Source: an archaeon
GTDB lineage: Archaea; Iainarchaeota; Iainarchaeia; Iainarchaeales; Iainarchaeaceae
NCBI GenBank assembly: GCA_024653905.1
Contig: JANLGZ010000034.1
Coordinates: forward strand, 1-35,262
Direction: 5' to 3'
DNA length: 35,262 nt
Both the position numbers and the translations under genes were made by a program. Below the pieces are notes generated by a model, which did no database searches, was not told where the DNA came from, and was given only the letters and a program-made list of their open reading frames with translations. Below are positions 7,076 to 15,632 of this stretch, one piece after another (position 1 is the first letter of the stretch; every line of letters begins with the position of its first letter).

Positions 7076-8224
7076 ATGTTTTTTATGGAAAAAAAATCAA
7101 TACCTCTTTTCAAAATTTATTGGGATGAGGCAGATGTGAAATCTGTTGAATCTGTTATAAGACGCGGAACTTATTGGGCTACGGGTCCTGAGATTGCGGA
7201 ATTTGAAAAAAATATTGCTAAATATATTGGCAGAGCGTATTGCGTAGCATTCAATTCTGGCACATCTGCTTTGCATTGCATGCTTCTTGCATACAATATT
7301 ACAAGCGGTGAAGTAATAGTTCCTTCATTTACTTTTATTGCTACTGCAAATTCTGTTGTCATGGCCGGAGCAAAACCGGTTTTTGCGGAAGTTGAGGAAG
7401 AAACATTTGGTCTTGATGTTAAGGATGTTGAAAAGAAAATAAATGAAAAAACAAAAGCAATTATTATAATGCATTATGGTGGCATGCCTTGCCGTGATAC
7501 TCTGGCAATAAAAAAGTTGGCAAAAGAAAAAAATTTGTTTTTTTTCGAAGATGCTGCAGAGTCGTGTGGTGCAGAAATTAACGGAAAAAAAGTATCCTCT
7601 TTTGGTGATGCTGCCATACTAAGCTTCTGTCAGAATAAAATAATTACTACAGGAGAAGGCGGAGCAGTGCTTACTGATTCCGAAGAAATTTATGAAAAAC
7701 TCAAATTGTTACGTTCTCATGGAAGACTTGATGAAGGTGAGGATTATTTTTCTTCAACTAAGGATATGGATTACATTAGTTTGGGTTATAATTTCAGAAT
7801 GCCTGCGATGTGTGCGGCACTTGGGAATTCCCAGCTCGTGAAAATTGACAAGATAATTGAATCCAGGAAAAAAAATGCAGAAATTTTCAACAAAGCACTT
7901 TTAGAAATCGATGGGGTGAAAATCCAGAGCAATCCTGAAAATTTTTTCAGTGTTTATCAAATGTATACTATAAAATTAGAGAATAAGTCCGCAAGGGATT
8001 CTCTTCAAGAATATTTACAAAAAAATAATATAACCAGCAAGATTTACTTTCCTCCATTGCACTTAAAGACATTCTATAAAAAAATGGGTTTCGGGAAAGG
8101 CAATCTTCCAAGAACGGAACGCTTGTCAGAGGAGGTTCTCACAATTCCTTTTTACCCGTCTATGACAAGGGATGAAATACTATTAATTTGCGAGAAAATA
8201 GCAGAATGGTCGGAATTAAGGTGA
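7076..8224 (+). CDS. DegT/DnrJ/EryC1 PLP aminotransferase (LegC/PglE-like)
   Basis: 382 residues, the standard length. PLP residues are intact: FNSGTSALHC (59-68), FFEDAAESCGAE (156-167) and the Schiff-base lysine 188 in QNKIITTGEGGA. Family members transfer an amino group, usually from glutamate, to a keto-sugar nucleotide. Lying between an acetyltransferase and a CapD-type 4,6-dehydratase, it most likely aminates C4 of UDP-2-acetamido-4-keto-2,6-dideoxyhexose. An alternative start is the ATG three codons in (7085). It is distinct from the perosamine-synthase-like copy at 26398 and the lysine-less copy at 31983. Exact regiochemistry and substrate are inferred. Confidence 0.88.
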   Translation: MFFMEKKSIPLFKIYWDEADVKSVESVIRRGTYWATGPEIAEFEKNIAKYIGRAYCVAFNSGTSALHCMLLAYNITSGEVIVPSFTFIATANSVVMAGAKPVFAEVEEETFGLDVKDVEKKINEKTKAIIIMHYGGMPCRDTLAIKKLAKEKNLFFFEDAAESCGAEINGKKVSSFGDAAILSFCQNKIITTGEGGAVLTDSEEIYEKLKLLRSHGRLDEGEDYFSSTKDMDYISLGYNFRMPAMCAALGNSQLVKIDKIIESRKKNAEIFNKALLEIDGVKIQSNPENFFSVYQMYTIKLENKSARDSLQEYLQKNNITSKIYFPPLHLKTFYKKMGFGKGNLPRTERLSEEVLTIPFYPSMTRDEILLICEKIAEWSELR

Positions 8225-8278
8225 AAAATTGAGTTTTGAACCAGAGAGTATTAAAACATTTTCAGGAGCTTTTTAGTA

Positions 8279-9301
8279 ATGGATGCAGAGAAATTTTTCA
8301 AAGACAAGGATATTCTTGTTACAGGGGGCTGTGGTTCTGTTGGTTCTGAGATAGTAAAACAACTTCTTGAATATGATGTGAAAAGAGTCAGAGTTCTTGA
8401 TAATAGTGAAGTTGCTCAGTTTAATCTTCTTCAACGCATGAAAAACAATCCAAAGCTTAGAGCACTTATTGGGGATATTAGGGATCTCCAAAGAGTAAAA
8501 AGAGCAATGAAAGGGGTTGACATAGTTTTTCATGCTGCAGCACTAAAACACGTTCCATTATGCGAGTACAATCCGTTTGAGGCTGTTTCTACAAATGTTT
8601 ACGGTACTCAGAATCTTGTTAATATTGCAGGCGAAGAAGGGGTTGAAAAATTTATTTCAATAAGTACTGATAAGGCAGTTAATCCTATCAACACAATGGG
8701 GGCAACAAAGCTCTTAAGTGAAAAAATAGTTCTCAATGCTTCGATTGGGGATGTTGATACACAGTTTTCCTGCGTTCGTTTTGGTAATGTTTTGAATTCA
8801 AGCGGTTCTGTAATACCTATTTTTGAAGAGCAGATAAAAAAAGGTGGTCCTGTTACTTTGACTTCAAAAGAGATGGTAAGATTTTTTATGTCTCTTCCAA
8901 ATGCGGTTGAACTCATACTTAAGGCGGCTCAGGAAATGACTTCCAGAGAAATTTTTATACTGAAAATGAATGCTATGAAAATAATTGATCTTGCTGAAAT
9001 TATGATTGAAGAAGTTGCTCCAAAATACGGCTACAATCCTAAAGATATTAAAATAGAAATAATAGGAAAGAGGCCTGGTGAAAAAATTTCGGAATTACTC
9101 ATGACAACTGAAGAAGCAGAATATGCTGTTGAGAAAGATAATCTATTCATAATTAAAGAACAGCCGATAAGCATGTATGCTGCGGGAAAAAAACAATCCC
9201 CTATACAGCCTTTATCAAAGCAATATGATGCTAATAGTGCAAAGCTCCTTAATAGAGAAGAAATAAGAGAACTATTCAAAAATAATAAGAATCAGGACTG
9301 A
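8279..9301 (+). CDS. UDP-GlcNAc 4,6-dehydratase, short CapD/PglF-like
   Basis: 340 residues: the soluble catalytic part only, without the membrane helices of PglF/WbpM. The NAD-binding motif GGCGSVGSE spans 16-24. The active-site stretch STDKAVNPINTMGATK (129-144) has Thr130, Asp131, Lys132 and Met140 where classical extended SDRs have the catalytic Tyr. Met there is the hallmark I associate with PglF-type enzymes that keep the C5 configuration, as against Tyr in the C5-inverting PseB/FlaA1. The product would be UDP-2-acetamido-2,6-dideoxy-xylo-hexos-4-ulose, feeding the aminotransferase upstream, so the acid would be legionaminic- rather than pseudaminic-like. It follows that gene after 54 bases and has a T-rich tail after its stop. 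Confidence 0.88.
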   Translation: MDAEKFFKDKDILVTGGCGSVGSEIVKQLLEYDVKRVRVLDNSEVAQFNLLQRMKNNPKLRALIGDIRDLQRVKRAMKGVDIVFHAAALKHVPLCEYNPFEAVSTNVYGTQNLVNIAGEEGVEKFISISTDKAVNPINTMGATKLLSEKIVLNASIGDVDTQFSCVRFGNVLNSSGSVIPIFEEQIKKGGPVTLTSKEMVRFFMSLPNAVELILKAAQEMTSREIFILKMNAMKIIDLAEIMIEEVAPKYGYNPKDIKIEIIGKRPGEKISELLMTTEEAEYAVEKDNLFIIKEQPISMYAAGKKQSPIQPLSKQYDANSAKLLNREEIRELFKNNKNQD

Positions 9302-9312
9302 TGTCCCACTAT

Positions 9313-9321
9313 TTTTAAATA
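9313..9321 (+). promoter_or_regulatory. TATA-like box for the membrane protein at 9343
   Basis: TTTTAAATA begins 30 bases before the ATG at 9343 with no ribosome-binding site in between, fitting a leaderless transcript. The T-rich stretch here may also end the preceding cluster. Confidence 0.5.
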
Positions 9322-9342
9322 TCCTTTAAGGCTAATATTTAA

Positions 9343-10779
9343 ATGATTCATATTGAAAGCAGTAAAATTATTTATACAATGGCAATTATTGCGTTTATTC
9401 CAATTCTCATTGTTTGCGCAGGATTCATTCAGAATGCAGATTCTTATGCATCTGCTGATTTGAGTTCTAATATTGTTAATTTGTTTTTTTTGGAAAAATA
9501 CGGTTATTTAGAGAATGCCGCTGAATGGCAAAATGGGAATTTTTTAACTCTCTCATTTTATTTCCCCTTATCTTTTTTCTTTGCCCTGCCGATTTACAAA
9601 CTACTGTTGTTTTTCTCTGTTTCAAATGCGCTTTCATTAAGCGGTTACATTGTTATGCTTTTATCCGTGATTTTTTTATTTCTTATTGCAAAAAAAGAGT
9701 TTGCAAGTTTATCTTTAGGAATTATTTTTCTTTCTCTGGCTTTTTTTAACAAAGTTTCAATTAACACGTTTTTTGAAACCCAAAGAATGGCCACTATTTT
9801 TGCATGGGTTTTCTTTTTGGCATTTATGTTTAAATGTTTTTATATTTTCCGTAAAAAAGAATTCTCTTTCAAGGATGCAGTTTTCGTCGGTCTAACCTGG
9901 TCTCTTTCAGTAATGGCTTATGCACATTTCCTGTTATATGGTTTGTTTGTTTTTCCGTTTATTTTATTAATCAGCGGGTTTGATTTTAAAAAAATCGGGA
10001 TTGTGGCATTATTAGTTTCATTAAATCTTATCTGGATTATTCCCGCATTCGCTTCTTATTCAGATTCTGCTATTTCAATAATGGCATGGTTTTCAAACAT
10101 TCCCTTAACTTTTTTTGCTTTTTCGCTTTTGGTTTTGTCTGCACTCATTTATTTTTCTTTCATTGAAAAAAATGAGGTGACAAAAAAATTTCTCCAGTTT
10201 AATGCATTAATATTTGCATTTATTGTTTCAGGCGTATCAAGTTTTATCCCTGTTTTGAACAAGTTCATGTTTACATTATATCTTCAGTACTTCACAGTTG
10301 TTGCAGTATATTTTTTAATTACAAAAATTTTGTCTTCAGATAAAAAAGTTCTTTATTCAGTGTTTTTGGTTGTCCTTGCTTCATCGGCATATTCTGCTGT
10401 TTATTTTTCTGATTTTAGTGATAGAGTAAATTTTAACAATACTATCTGCAAGGAAGCAGATGGCATTGCGGATGCTATAATAGAACCGTACATGTTTATT
10501 GGTGATTCAAAAGGCTGTTACATTTCGGGTTATTTAGCCACACAGCATGGCAAGATAACTTTATTTGACGGGCTTTCTTATTCGCTTCCCATTCACCTGT
10601 ATGAATCCTATAATGAAATAAAAGCAGAAATTGAGGTTGATTGTGATGCAACAGTTAAACTCATGAAAAAATTAAAAGCAGGCTCTGTTATTTGTACAAA
10701 TGAATTTTGCGAAAAATTAAATTGTATTGAAACAATTGCATCTACTGAAAATCTGCAACTTAAATCATTAAATAATTAG
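9343..10779 (+). CDS. Polytopic membrane protein, possible GT-C glycosyltransferase
   Basis: 478 residues. About eleven or twelve hydrophobic segments fill residues 8-355, and the last 120 residues are soluble and contain five cysteines in two short clusters (around CKEADG, DSKGCYI and CTNEFCEKLNC). The first loop after helix 1 has acidic residues (Asp33, Asp39), which would fit a GT-C fold using a polyprenyl-phosphate sugar donor, but I see no diagnostic motif, so this is a size-and-topology guess. It has its own promoter. The stop codon lies 12 bases inside the 3' end of the convergent SDR gene and is followed at once by nine T residues. An alternative is a membrane protein of unknown function with an extracellular cysteine-rich cap. 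Confidence 0.55.
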   Translation: MIHIESSKIIYTMAIIAFIPILIVCAGFIQNADSYASADLSSNIVNLFFLEKYGYLENAAEWQNGNFLTLSFYFPLSFFFALPIYKLLLFFSVSNALSLSGYIVMLLSVIFLFLIAKKEFASLSLGIIFLSLAFFNKVSINTFFETQRMATIFAWVFFLAFMFKCFYIFRKKEFSFKDAVFVGLTWSLSVMAYAHFLLYGLFVFPFILLISGFDFKKIGIVALLVSLNLIWIIPAFASYSDSAISIMAWFSNIPLTFFAFSLLVLSALIYFSFIEKNEVTKKFLQFNALIFAFIVSGVSSFIPVLNKFMFTLYLQYFTVVAVYFLITKILSSDKKVLYSVFLVVLASSAYSAVYFSDFSDRVNFNNTICKEADGIADAIIEPYMFIGDSKGCYISGYLATQHGKITLFDGLSYSLPIHLYESYNEIKAEIEVDCDATVKLMKKLKAGSVICTNEFCEKLNCIETIASTENLQLKSLNN

Positions 10780-11745
10780 TTTTTTTTTATACCAATCAAT
10801 CGCATGTTTTAATCCTGATTCGAATGGTTCTTTTGCTTCAAAACCAATTATTTTTTTTGCCTTTGAATTATCGCTTGCTCTTCTTGGCTGGCCGTCAGGA
10901 TAACTTGAATCTAATACAAGTTTCTTTTTTGATCCAGATATTTTTAGTATCATTTCAGCAAGTTCCTTTATGCTGATTTCCTGATTGCTTCCGAGATTTA
11001 AAGGGTCTGCAACAGGGTATTTTTCACAAACTTCAAGCAGACCTTTAGCAAGATCTTTGACATAAATAAACGATCTTGTTTGTTTTCCAGAGCCCCAAAC
11101 AACCATTTCGTCGCCTTTTGCAAAGGCTTTTTTTATCAATGCAGCAATCACATGGGAGGTATTATCATCATACTTATCCCGCGGACCATAAGCATTATAG
11201 GGTCTTGCAATAGCTATTTTCATCCCAAATTCTTCATAATACGCTTTTGCCTGTATTTCGCCTAGTCTTTTTGCCCAGCCATAACCGTAATTTGTGGGTT
11301 CAGGACTATCTTTGAATCCTTCACTTTCAGGCGTTGGAATTGTTACTTTTCTTGGATAAACACAAGCACTGCTAACAACCAAAAATCGTTCAATTCCTTC
11401 AATACGGCTTGCCTCCAGTATGTTGGTGTTCATAATAATATTTTCAGTTAATATTGAACCTGGGTGTTTAATGTTATACTCTATACCCGCAACATTACTG
11501 GCAAGGTTTAGTACAATATCCATATTTTTTACTGCTTTTTTACAGTCTTTTTCATTAGAAAGGTCAGCATTGATTATTTTGATTTTTTCAGGATTTTCAA
11601 TATTCTGTTTGATTTTTTTGCTTTTAGAATCTCTCACAGTTATTGCGGTATTTGCGTCTAATTTAATCAGTTCATCAACTACATGGCTCCCTACAAAACC
11701 AGCTCCGCCTGTTACTAATACATTTTTGTTTTTATAAAATGACAT
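10768..11745 (-). CDS. SDR sugar-nucleotide epimerase/reductase, GDP-fucose-synthase-like
   Basis: 325 residues from the ATG (a TTG lies two codons upstream). Extended SDR: NAD(P)-binding GGAGFVGSH near residue 15, the Ser region VVSSACVYP (about 124-131), and the catalytic pair Tyr155/Lys159 in YGYGWAK. VSSACVYP and ARPYNAYGPRDKYD resemble GDP-4-keto-6-deoxymannose epimerase-reductases (GDP-L-fucose synthase) and GDP-mannose 3,5-epimerases. With gmd at 18418 it would give GDP-L-fucose; with the ColD-like protein at 31983 it could act as ColC and give GDP-colitose. A UDP-hexose 4-epimerase is the main alternative. The gene overlaps the convergent membrane-protein gene by 12 bases and is separated from the MTAN-APRT gene upstream by about 127 bases holding an AT-rich promoter-like stretch. 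Confidence 0.75.
   Translation of the reverse strand: MSFYKNKNVLVTGGAGFVGSHVVDELIKLDANTAITVRDSKSKKIKQNIENPEKIKIINADLSNEKDCKKAVKNMDIVLNLASNVAGIEYNIKHPGSILTENIIMNTNILEASRIEGIERFLVVSSACVYPRKVTIPTPESEGFKDSPEPTNYGYGWAKRLGEIQAKAYYEEFGMKIAIARPYNAYGPRDKYDDNTSHVIAALIKKAFAKGDEMVVWGSGKQTRSFIYVKDLAKGLLEVCEKYPVADPLNLGSNQEISIKELAEMILKISGSKKKLVLDSSYPDGQPRRASDNSKAKKIIGFEAKEPFESGLKHAIDWYKKKLII
10780..10788 (+). terminator. T9 run directly after the stop codon
   Basis: Nine T residues follow the TAG of the 9343-10779 gene. This oligo-T tract probably terminates the plus-strand transcript, while on the other strand the same bases encode lysines of the convergent SDR gene. Confidence 0.45.
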
Positions 11746-11757
11746 AATCAAAATCTC

Positions 11758-11770
11758 TTATTTTTAATTT
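11758..11770 (-). promoter_or_regulatory. TATA-like stretch for the SDR gene
   Basis: On the minus strand AAATTAAAAATAA is centred about 20 bases before the ATG at 11745. It would give a leaderless or very short-leader transcript. The wider gap 11752-11872 is AT-rich and shows no other feature. Confidence 0.3.
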
Positions 11771-11872
11771 GTTTTTTTCATTCCGGATTATTGTGAATAT
11801 TAAATAATATTTTTATAACATTATGTATTTTTAGTTTTTGAATAATTAATTGAAACTTCACAGTTATGCAAT

Positions 11873-13123
11873 TTATCCCCCTTCAAATTCGATTAAATTA
11901 AAAACTTTATATCCTGCTTTTTCAAGTTTATTTTTTCCGCCTAAATCCGGGAGATCGATTATAAAACTGCATTCAACAATTTCTCCGCCAAGTTTAGTAA
12001 TAAGTTTACAAGCAGCCAATGCGGTTCCTCCTGTTGCTATTAAATCATCAGCAAGCAGAACTTTATCTCCTTTTTCAATTGCGTCTTTATGAATCTCTAT
12101 TTTATCTTTTCCATATTCAAGGTCATATTCTTCAAAAATTGTTTCAGCAGGAAGTTTGCCTGGTTTTCTGATTAAAACAAAGCCTAATCCTAATCTATTA
12201 GCCAGAACTGCGCCTGTGATAAAACCTCTGGATTCTATTCCAACAACAACATCGATTTTTTTATTTTTGTACCTTTCCACCAGCAAATCAATCATCTGAT
12301 TAAAACCGCCTTTGTCTTTGAGAAGAGTTGTTATGTCCCTGAACATTATGCCTTTTTTCGGCCAGTCTGGAACAGTTCTTATTTTCGATTTTATAATTTT
12401 TTGAATATCAATTTTTTCTTTTTTATTTTCTTTTAAATTTGAAATCAGTCCCTTTACAAGTAAGAATGAATTTTTTGATGCTGCTTTGCAGAATTCTGTA
12501 AAATCAATTGCTGCTGAATGATCGGCTTTATCTGAAATTGATCTGATTATCAAATGAGGCATATTATTTAATTCGCATACATGTGCTACGCTGGCGCTTT
12601 CCATGTCAACACAATCTCCTTTGAATTCTTTTCTTAGTGCTTCGGATTTTTCTTTTGTGGTTATGAATTGGTCTCCTGTAAGTATTCTTCCCTCGATTGC
12701 ATTCAATCCGATTGATTTTGCTGAAGATGAAGCGATTTTTCTTAGTTCTTCAGAAGCAGTAAAAATCCTTAGTTCTGTGAAAGGAATTTGGCCTTTTTCA
12801 AAGCCTAAATCTTCAGCATTGATATCATGCTGTATACTATCTTTTGAGATAACTATATCTTTTATATTTAAATCCGGATTGAGTGCTCCTGCAACACCTG
12901 TAAAAATAATTGATGATACTTTGAAATTAATAATCAATATTTGAGTGCATATTGCAGAATTAACTTTTCCTGCACCGGATTTAACAATCACAACTTCTTT
13001 GTTTGCTAATTTTCCTGAAAAAAATGTAAATCCGCATAATTCTGTTTTAATCATTCCTTCTAACTCAGATAAGTATAATTCTATTTCTTCATCCATTGCC
13101 CCAATCAGACCTATTTTTTGCAT
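11873..13123 (-). CDS. Fused MTA/SAH nucleosidase - adenine phosphoribosyltransferase
   Basis: 416 residues carrying two complete enzymes. Residues 1-230 are an MTA/SAH (5'-deoxyadenosine) nucleosidase: IGLIGAMDEE (4-13), and Glu13, Glu175 (VDMESAS) and Asp198 (SISDKAD) match the catalytic Glu12, Glu174 and Asp197 of E. coli Pfs with a constant shift of one. Residues 236-416 are a canonical adenine phosphoribosyltransferase: VPDWPKKGIMFRD (251-263), VVGIESRGF (293-301), VLIRKPGKLPAETI (316-329) and the PRPP loop LLADDLIATGGT (356-367). The first half frees adenine from MTA, SAH or 5'-deoxyadenosine and the second turns it into AMP. Each half is full length, and I see no frameshift or stop between them. 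The next upstream gene is a radical SAM protein, 56 bases away on the same strand. Confidence 0.93.
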   Translation of the reverse strand: MQKIGLIGAMDEEIELYLSELEGMIKTELCGFTFFSGKLANKEVVIVKSGAGKVNSAICTQILIINFKVSSIIFTGVAGALNPDLNIKDIVISKDSIQHDINAEDLGFEKGQIPFTELRIFTASEELRKIASSSAKSIGLNAIEGRILTGDQFITTKEKSEALRKEFKGDCVDMESASVAHVCELNNMPHLIIRSISDKADHSAAIDFTEFCKAASKNSFLLVKGLISNLKENKKEKIDIQKIIKSKIRTVPDWPKKGIMFRDITTLLKDKGGFNQMIDLLVERYKNKKIDVVVGIESRGFITGAVLANRLGLGFVLIRKPGKLPAETIFEEYDLEYGKDKIEIHKDAIEKGDKVLLADDLIATGGTALAACKLITKLGGEIVECSFIIDLPDLGGKNKLEKAGYKVFNLIEFEGG

Positions 13124-13179
13124 AATACTTTTTTCCCCTTTACTTTTAATTTTGTTTATATTTGTTCGGATTTCTTAAA

Positions 13180-14493
13180 TTAGAAATTTTTGACCATTTT
13201 ACGGGATTTAATGTATTCAAGAGATTTTTTCCTTTCTGCTTTTAATTCCTCATTTGACATCACATCATGTTTGAAAATAAAATCTGCATCCATTTCTTCT
13301 TCCTTTCCAAGACCAAGTGTCATTATATATTTTTTGAAATCCTCTTCATCCATTTCCAAACCGAATGTTTGCATATTATCATGAATGTCACATCCAGGAA
13401 ACGGAACTAAAGTTGAAACATCAACTGCGTCAGGATTTGTTTCATCACAGAATTTTATTAATCTATCCGCATAACCTGGTTTTTCTCCAGGCAAACCTAT
13501 TATGAAAAAAGTCCTTACCTGCATTCCTACTTTTTTCGCGATTTTTATAGCGCTTTTTACATCTTCAATTTTTATTCCTTTGTTTATTTTTTCAATTACA
13601 TTAGGATCAAGAGACTCAACACCGTAAGAAATTTCTTCGCACCCTGCATCTTTCATCAGTTGTAAAATTTCTTCAGTTATTTGATCAACTCTTGTTCCTG
13701 CTCTCCACCTGATTTTAAACGGCTTTATTTTTTCGCATACTTCTTTTATCCAGTCTTTTCTTGCAGTAATAGTATCATCATGGAATCTAAAATTTGTAAC
13801 ATTATACTTGTCTATAATGTATTTTATTTCTTTTACAACATTTTCAGGGGTTCTTAATCTTAATCTTCTTTGCCACATTTTTTTGCTTGCACAGAATGCA
13901 CAATTGAAAGGGCATCCTCTTGAAGTAATTACTGTTGCTGTGGGGCCAGCCCCGACAAAAAGCCCGTTTGCACTGAAAACATTTTCAAAAGGCAGCATAT
14001 CTCTGGCAGGAAATGGAATGCTATCCAGATCTTTAATAAGAACACTTTGGTAAATTCTTTTTTCATTATTGCCTTTTCTAAAATCATCTAATATTTCCAG
14101 TATTGTGTTTTCGCCTTCTCCTATTCCAATTTTGTCAAAAATAATATCTATTTTATCAGGTACGGATGTTGCATGTATTCCTCCGATTATTGCCCAGGAA
14201 TCCTTATTTTTGGATTTTGCGATTTCGGCGATTTTTTTGGCTGCGAGATAATCAGGAGTAGTGGCGGTTAGCGCATATACATCCGAATTCCCTATATACT
14301 TTGAAAATTCTTCCGGAGCTTTACATCTCAAATCAGTTATGACAACATTATATCCTTCTTTTAGAGTAACCGCGGCTAAGTACATTATACCAAGTTCTGG
14401 GTTTCTCATTTCATCGCCCAGATAAGGTTTTGGAGGTATTAAAAATTCTATTTTTGTGTCCTTTTTTTCCATTATTTTTTTTCCAGAATCCAT
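13180..14493 (-). CDS. Cobalamin-binding-type radical SAM protein (second of three)
   Basis: 437 residues, or 430 from an internal ATG at 14472. The N-terminal B12-binding-like domain (about 15-140) includes RNPELGIMYLAAV and SWAIIGGIHATSVPD; no DxHxxG is visible. The radical SAM motif is SRGCPFNCAFC with Cys194, Cys198 and Cys201, followed by the barrel with GVESLDPNV and FIIGLPGEKPGY. The reaction is unknown; relatives methylate or cyclise lipids, sugars or natural products. It is only moderately like the other two radical SAM genes here, so the three are probably not simple duplicates. It lies immediately upstream of, and in the same direction as, the MTAN-APRT gene, whose nucleosidase half could remove its by-products 5'-deoxyadenosine and SAH. 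Confidence 0.85.
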   Translation of the reverse strand: MDSGKKIMEKKDTKIEFLIPPKPYLGDEMRNPELGIMYLAAVTLKEGYNVVITDLRCKAPEEFSKYIGNSDVYALTATTPDYLAAKKIAEIAKSKNKDSWAIIGGIHATSVPDKIDIIFDKIGIGEGENTILEILDDFRKGNNEKRIYQSVLIKDLDSIPFPARDMLPFENVFSANGLFVGAGPTATVITSRGCPFNCAFCASKKMWQRRLRLRTPENVVKEIKYIIDKYNVTNFRFHDDTITARKDWIKEVCEKIKPFKIRWRAGTRVDQITEEILQLMKDAGCEEISYGVESLDPNVIEKINKGIKIEDVKSAIKIAKKVGMQVRTFFIIGLPGEKPGYADRLIKFCDETNPDAVDVSTLVPFPGCDIHDNMQTFGLEMDEEDFKKYIMTLGLGKEEEMDADFIFKHDVMSNEELKAERKKSLEYIKSRKMVKNF

Positions 14494-14534
14494 TTAAGCA
14501 CTCAATAAACCATGAATTGAACCTTTTAAAAAAA

Positions 14535-15632
14535 CTATCCCTTAAGCAATCCTTTTAATTTTTGTTTAAATGCACTTATAGAAAGGTTTTGTTCAAAAAA
14601 TTTTCTCGAATTAAACCCCATTTCATTAAGTTCTTTTTTGTTTTTTTGTGAGAATTCCAGCATTAAATCCGCCAATTTTTTGTAATCATTCTGCGGAAAG
14701 GTTTTTCCGCAATTATTATCCTCAATTATTTCTTTCAAATCTCCAGTGGAAGTGCTTAGAATAGGTTTTCCAAGTTCAAGATAAGTTGAAATCTTATGAG
14801 GGTAAGTATATTCTGCAAAATCTCCCATGTAACCGCAGAGAAGAACATCACTGCTCTCAAGGGCATCTAAAAATTCTTTGTCCTCAACTCTGCCCAGAAA
14901 TTCAATATTTTTTTCCGAAATTTTGGAGTATTTTTCTTTATCAAATCCTGCAAAAACAAATTTCAATTCAGAATCTTTTTTCAGGCACAATTTGGCGGCT
15001 TTCAGTAGCGTGTCAACTCCCTGATAATAAGCATCATTTCCTCCATATCCAAAAACAAAATCATTGTATTTTTTTCCATTTTTTTTTGCAGTGCTTTTCA
15101 CAGGCCCGTAAATTAAATGGATTTTGCTTTTCATAAACCCGTATTTTTTCTCTAAATAAATTCCCATTTTTTTGCTTGGAATAACTATCTTGTCTGCACT
15201 TTTCACTGCTATCCATTCACATATGCGGATGAGGAAATTTTTTTGAAATTTTCCAAGTGAATGAATTTCTAAAATATGTTCGCAGCCAAAAAGTAAACGG
15301 TAAAAAGCAACAACACAACCCGCAACAAGCGCTATTGAATAAATTTTTTTAGGCCTCTCTTTCACAAGTTTTGTGAAAAGTATAATCATTACAATCGGCT
15401 CTCTGAAAAGCTGCGTTACTGCATAAATCCCCGGAAGTTTTCTTAATTTGCTTTGCCCCAATCCATCAAGTTTTTTTGTAAAATCGATTGTATTTGAATT
15501 GTAGCTACTTGTTGAGAGTACCTTAATTTCAGTTATTTCTCCAAGCGAATCGATTGTTGTTCTGGTTCTTGTCGGAGTTCCAGTTTTTGTTTTCAAATCA
15601 AAATTCGTGACTATATACAATAATTCATTCAT
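14535..15632 (-). CDS. GT4-family glycosyltransferase
   Basis: 365 residues. GT-B fold: the C-terminal domain has NDFVFGYGGNDAYYQGVDTLL at about residue 194 (beta-strand and start of the donor domain) and YTYPHKISTYLELGKPIL at about 280, which occupies the place of the GT4 E-x7-E segment in its P-x-K-x-x-E/Y-L variant. Retaining GT4 enzymes transfer a hexose or derivative from a nucleotide donor, at the cytoplasmic membrane face. GAGG lies eight bases before the ATG on the minus strand and supports this start. Divergent from the GT-C gene at 15790 across a 157-base gap; the radical SAM gene begins about 40 bases downstream. Donor and acceptor are not predictable. Confidence 0.82.
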   Translation of the reverse strand: MNELLYIVTNFDLKTKTGTPTRTRTTIDSLGEITEIKVLSTSSYNSNTIDFTKKLDGLGQSKLRKLPGIYAVTQLFREPIVMIILFTKLVKERPKKIYSIALVAGCVVAFYRLLFGCEHILEIHSLGKFQKNFLIRICEWIAVKSADKIVIPSKKMGIYLEKKYGFMKSKIHLIYGPVKSTAKKNGKKYNDFVFGYGGNDAYYQGVDTLLKAAKLCLKKDSELKFVFAGFDKEKYSKISEKNIEFLGRVEDKEFLDALESSDVLLCGYMGDFAEYTYPHKISTYLELGKPILSTSTGDLKEIIEDNNCGKTFPQNDYKKLADLMLEFSQKNKKELNEMGFNSRKFFEQNLSISAFKQKLKGLLKG

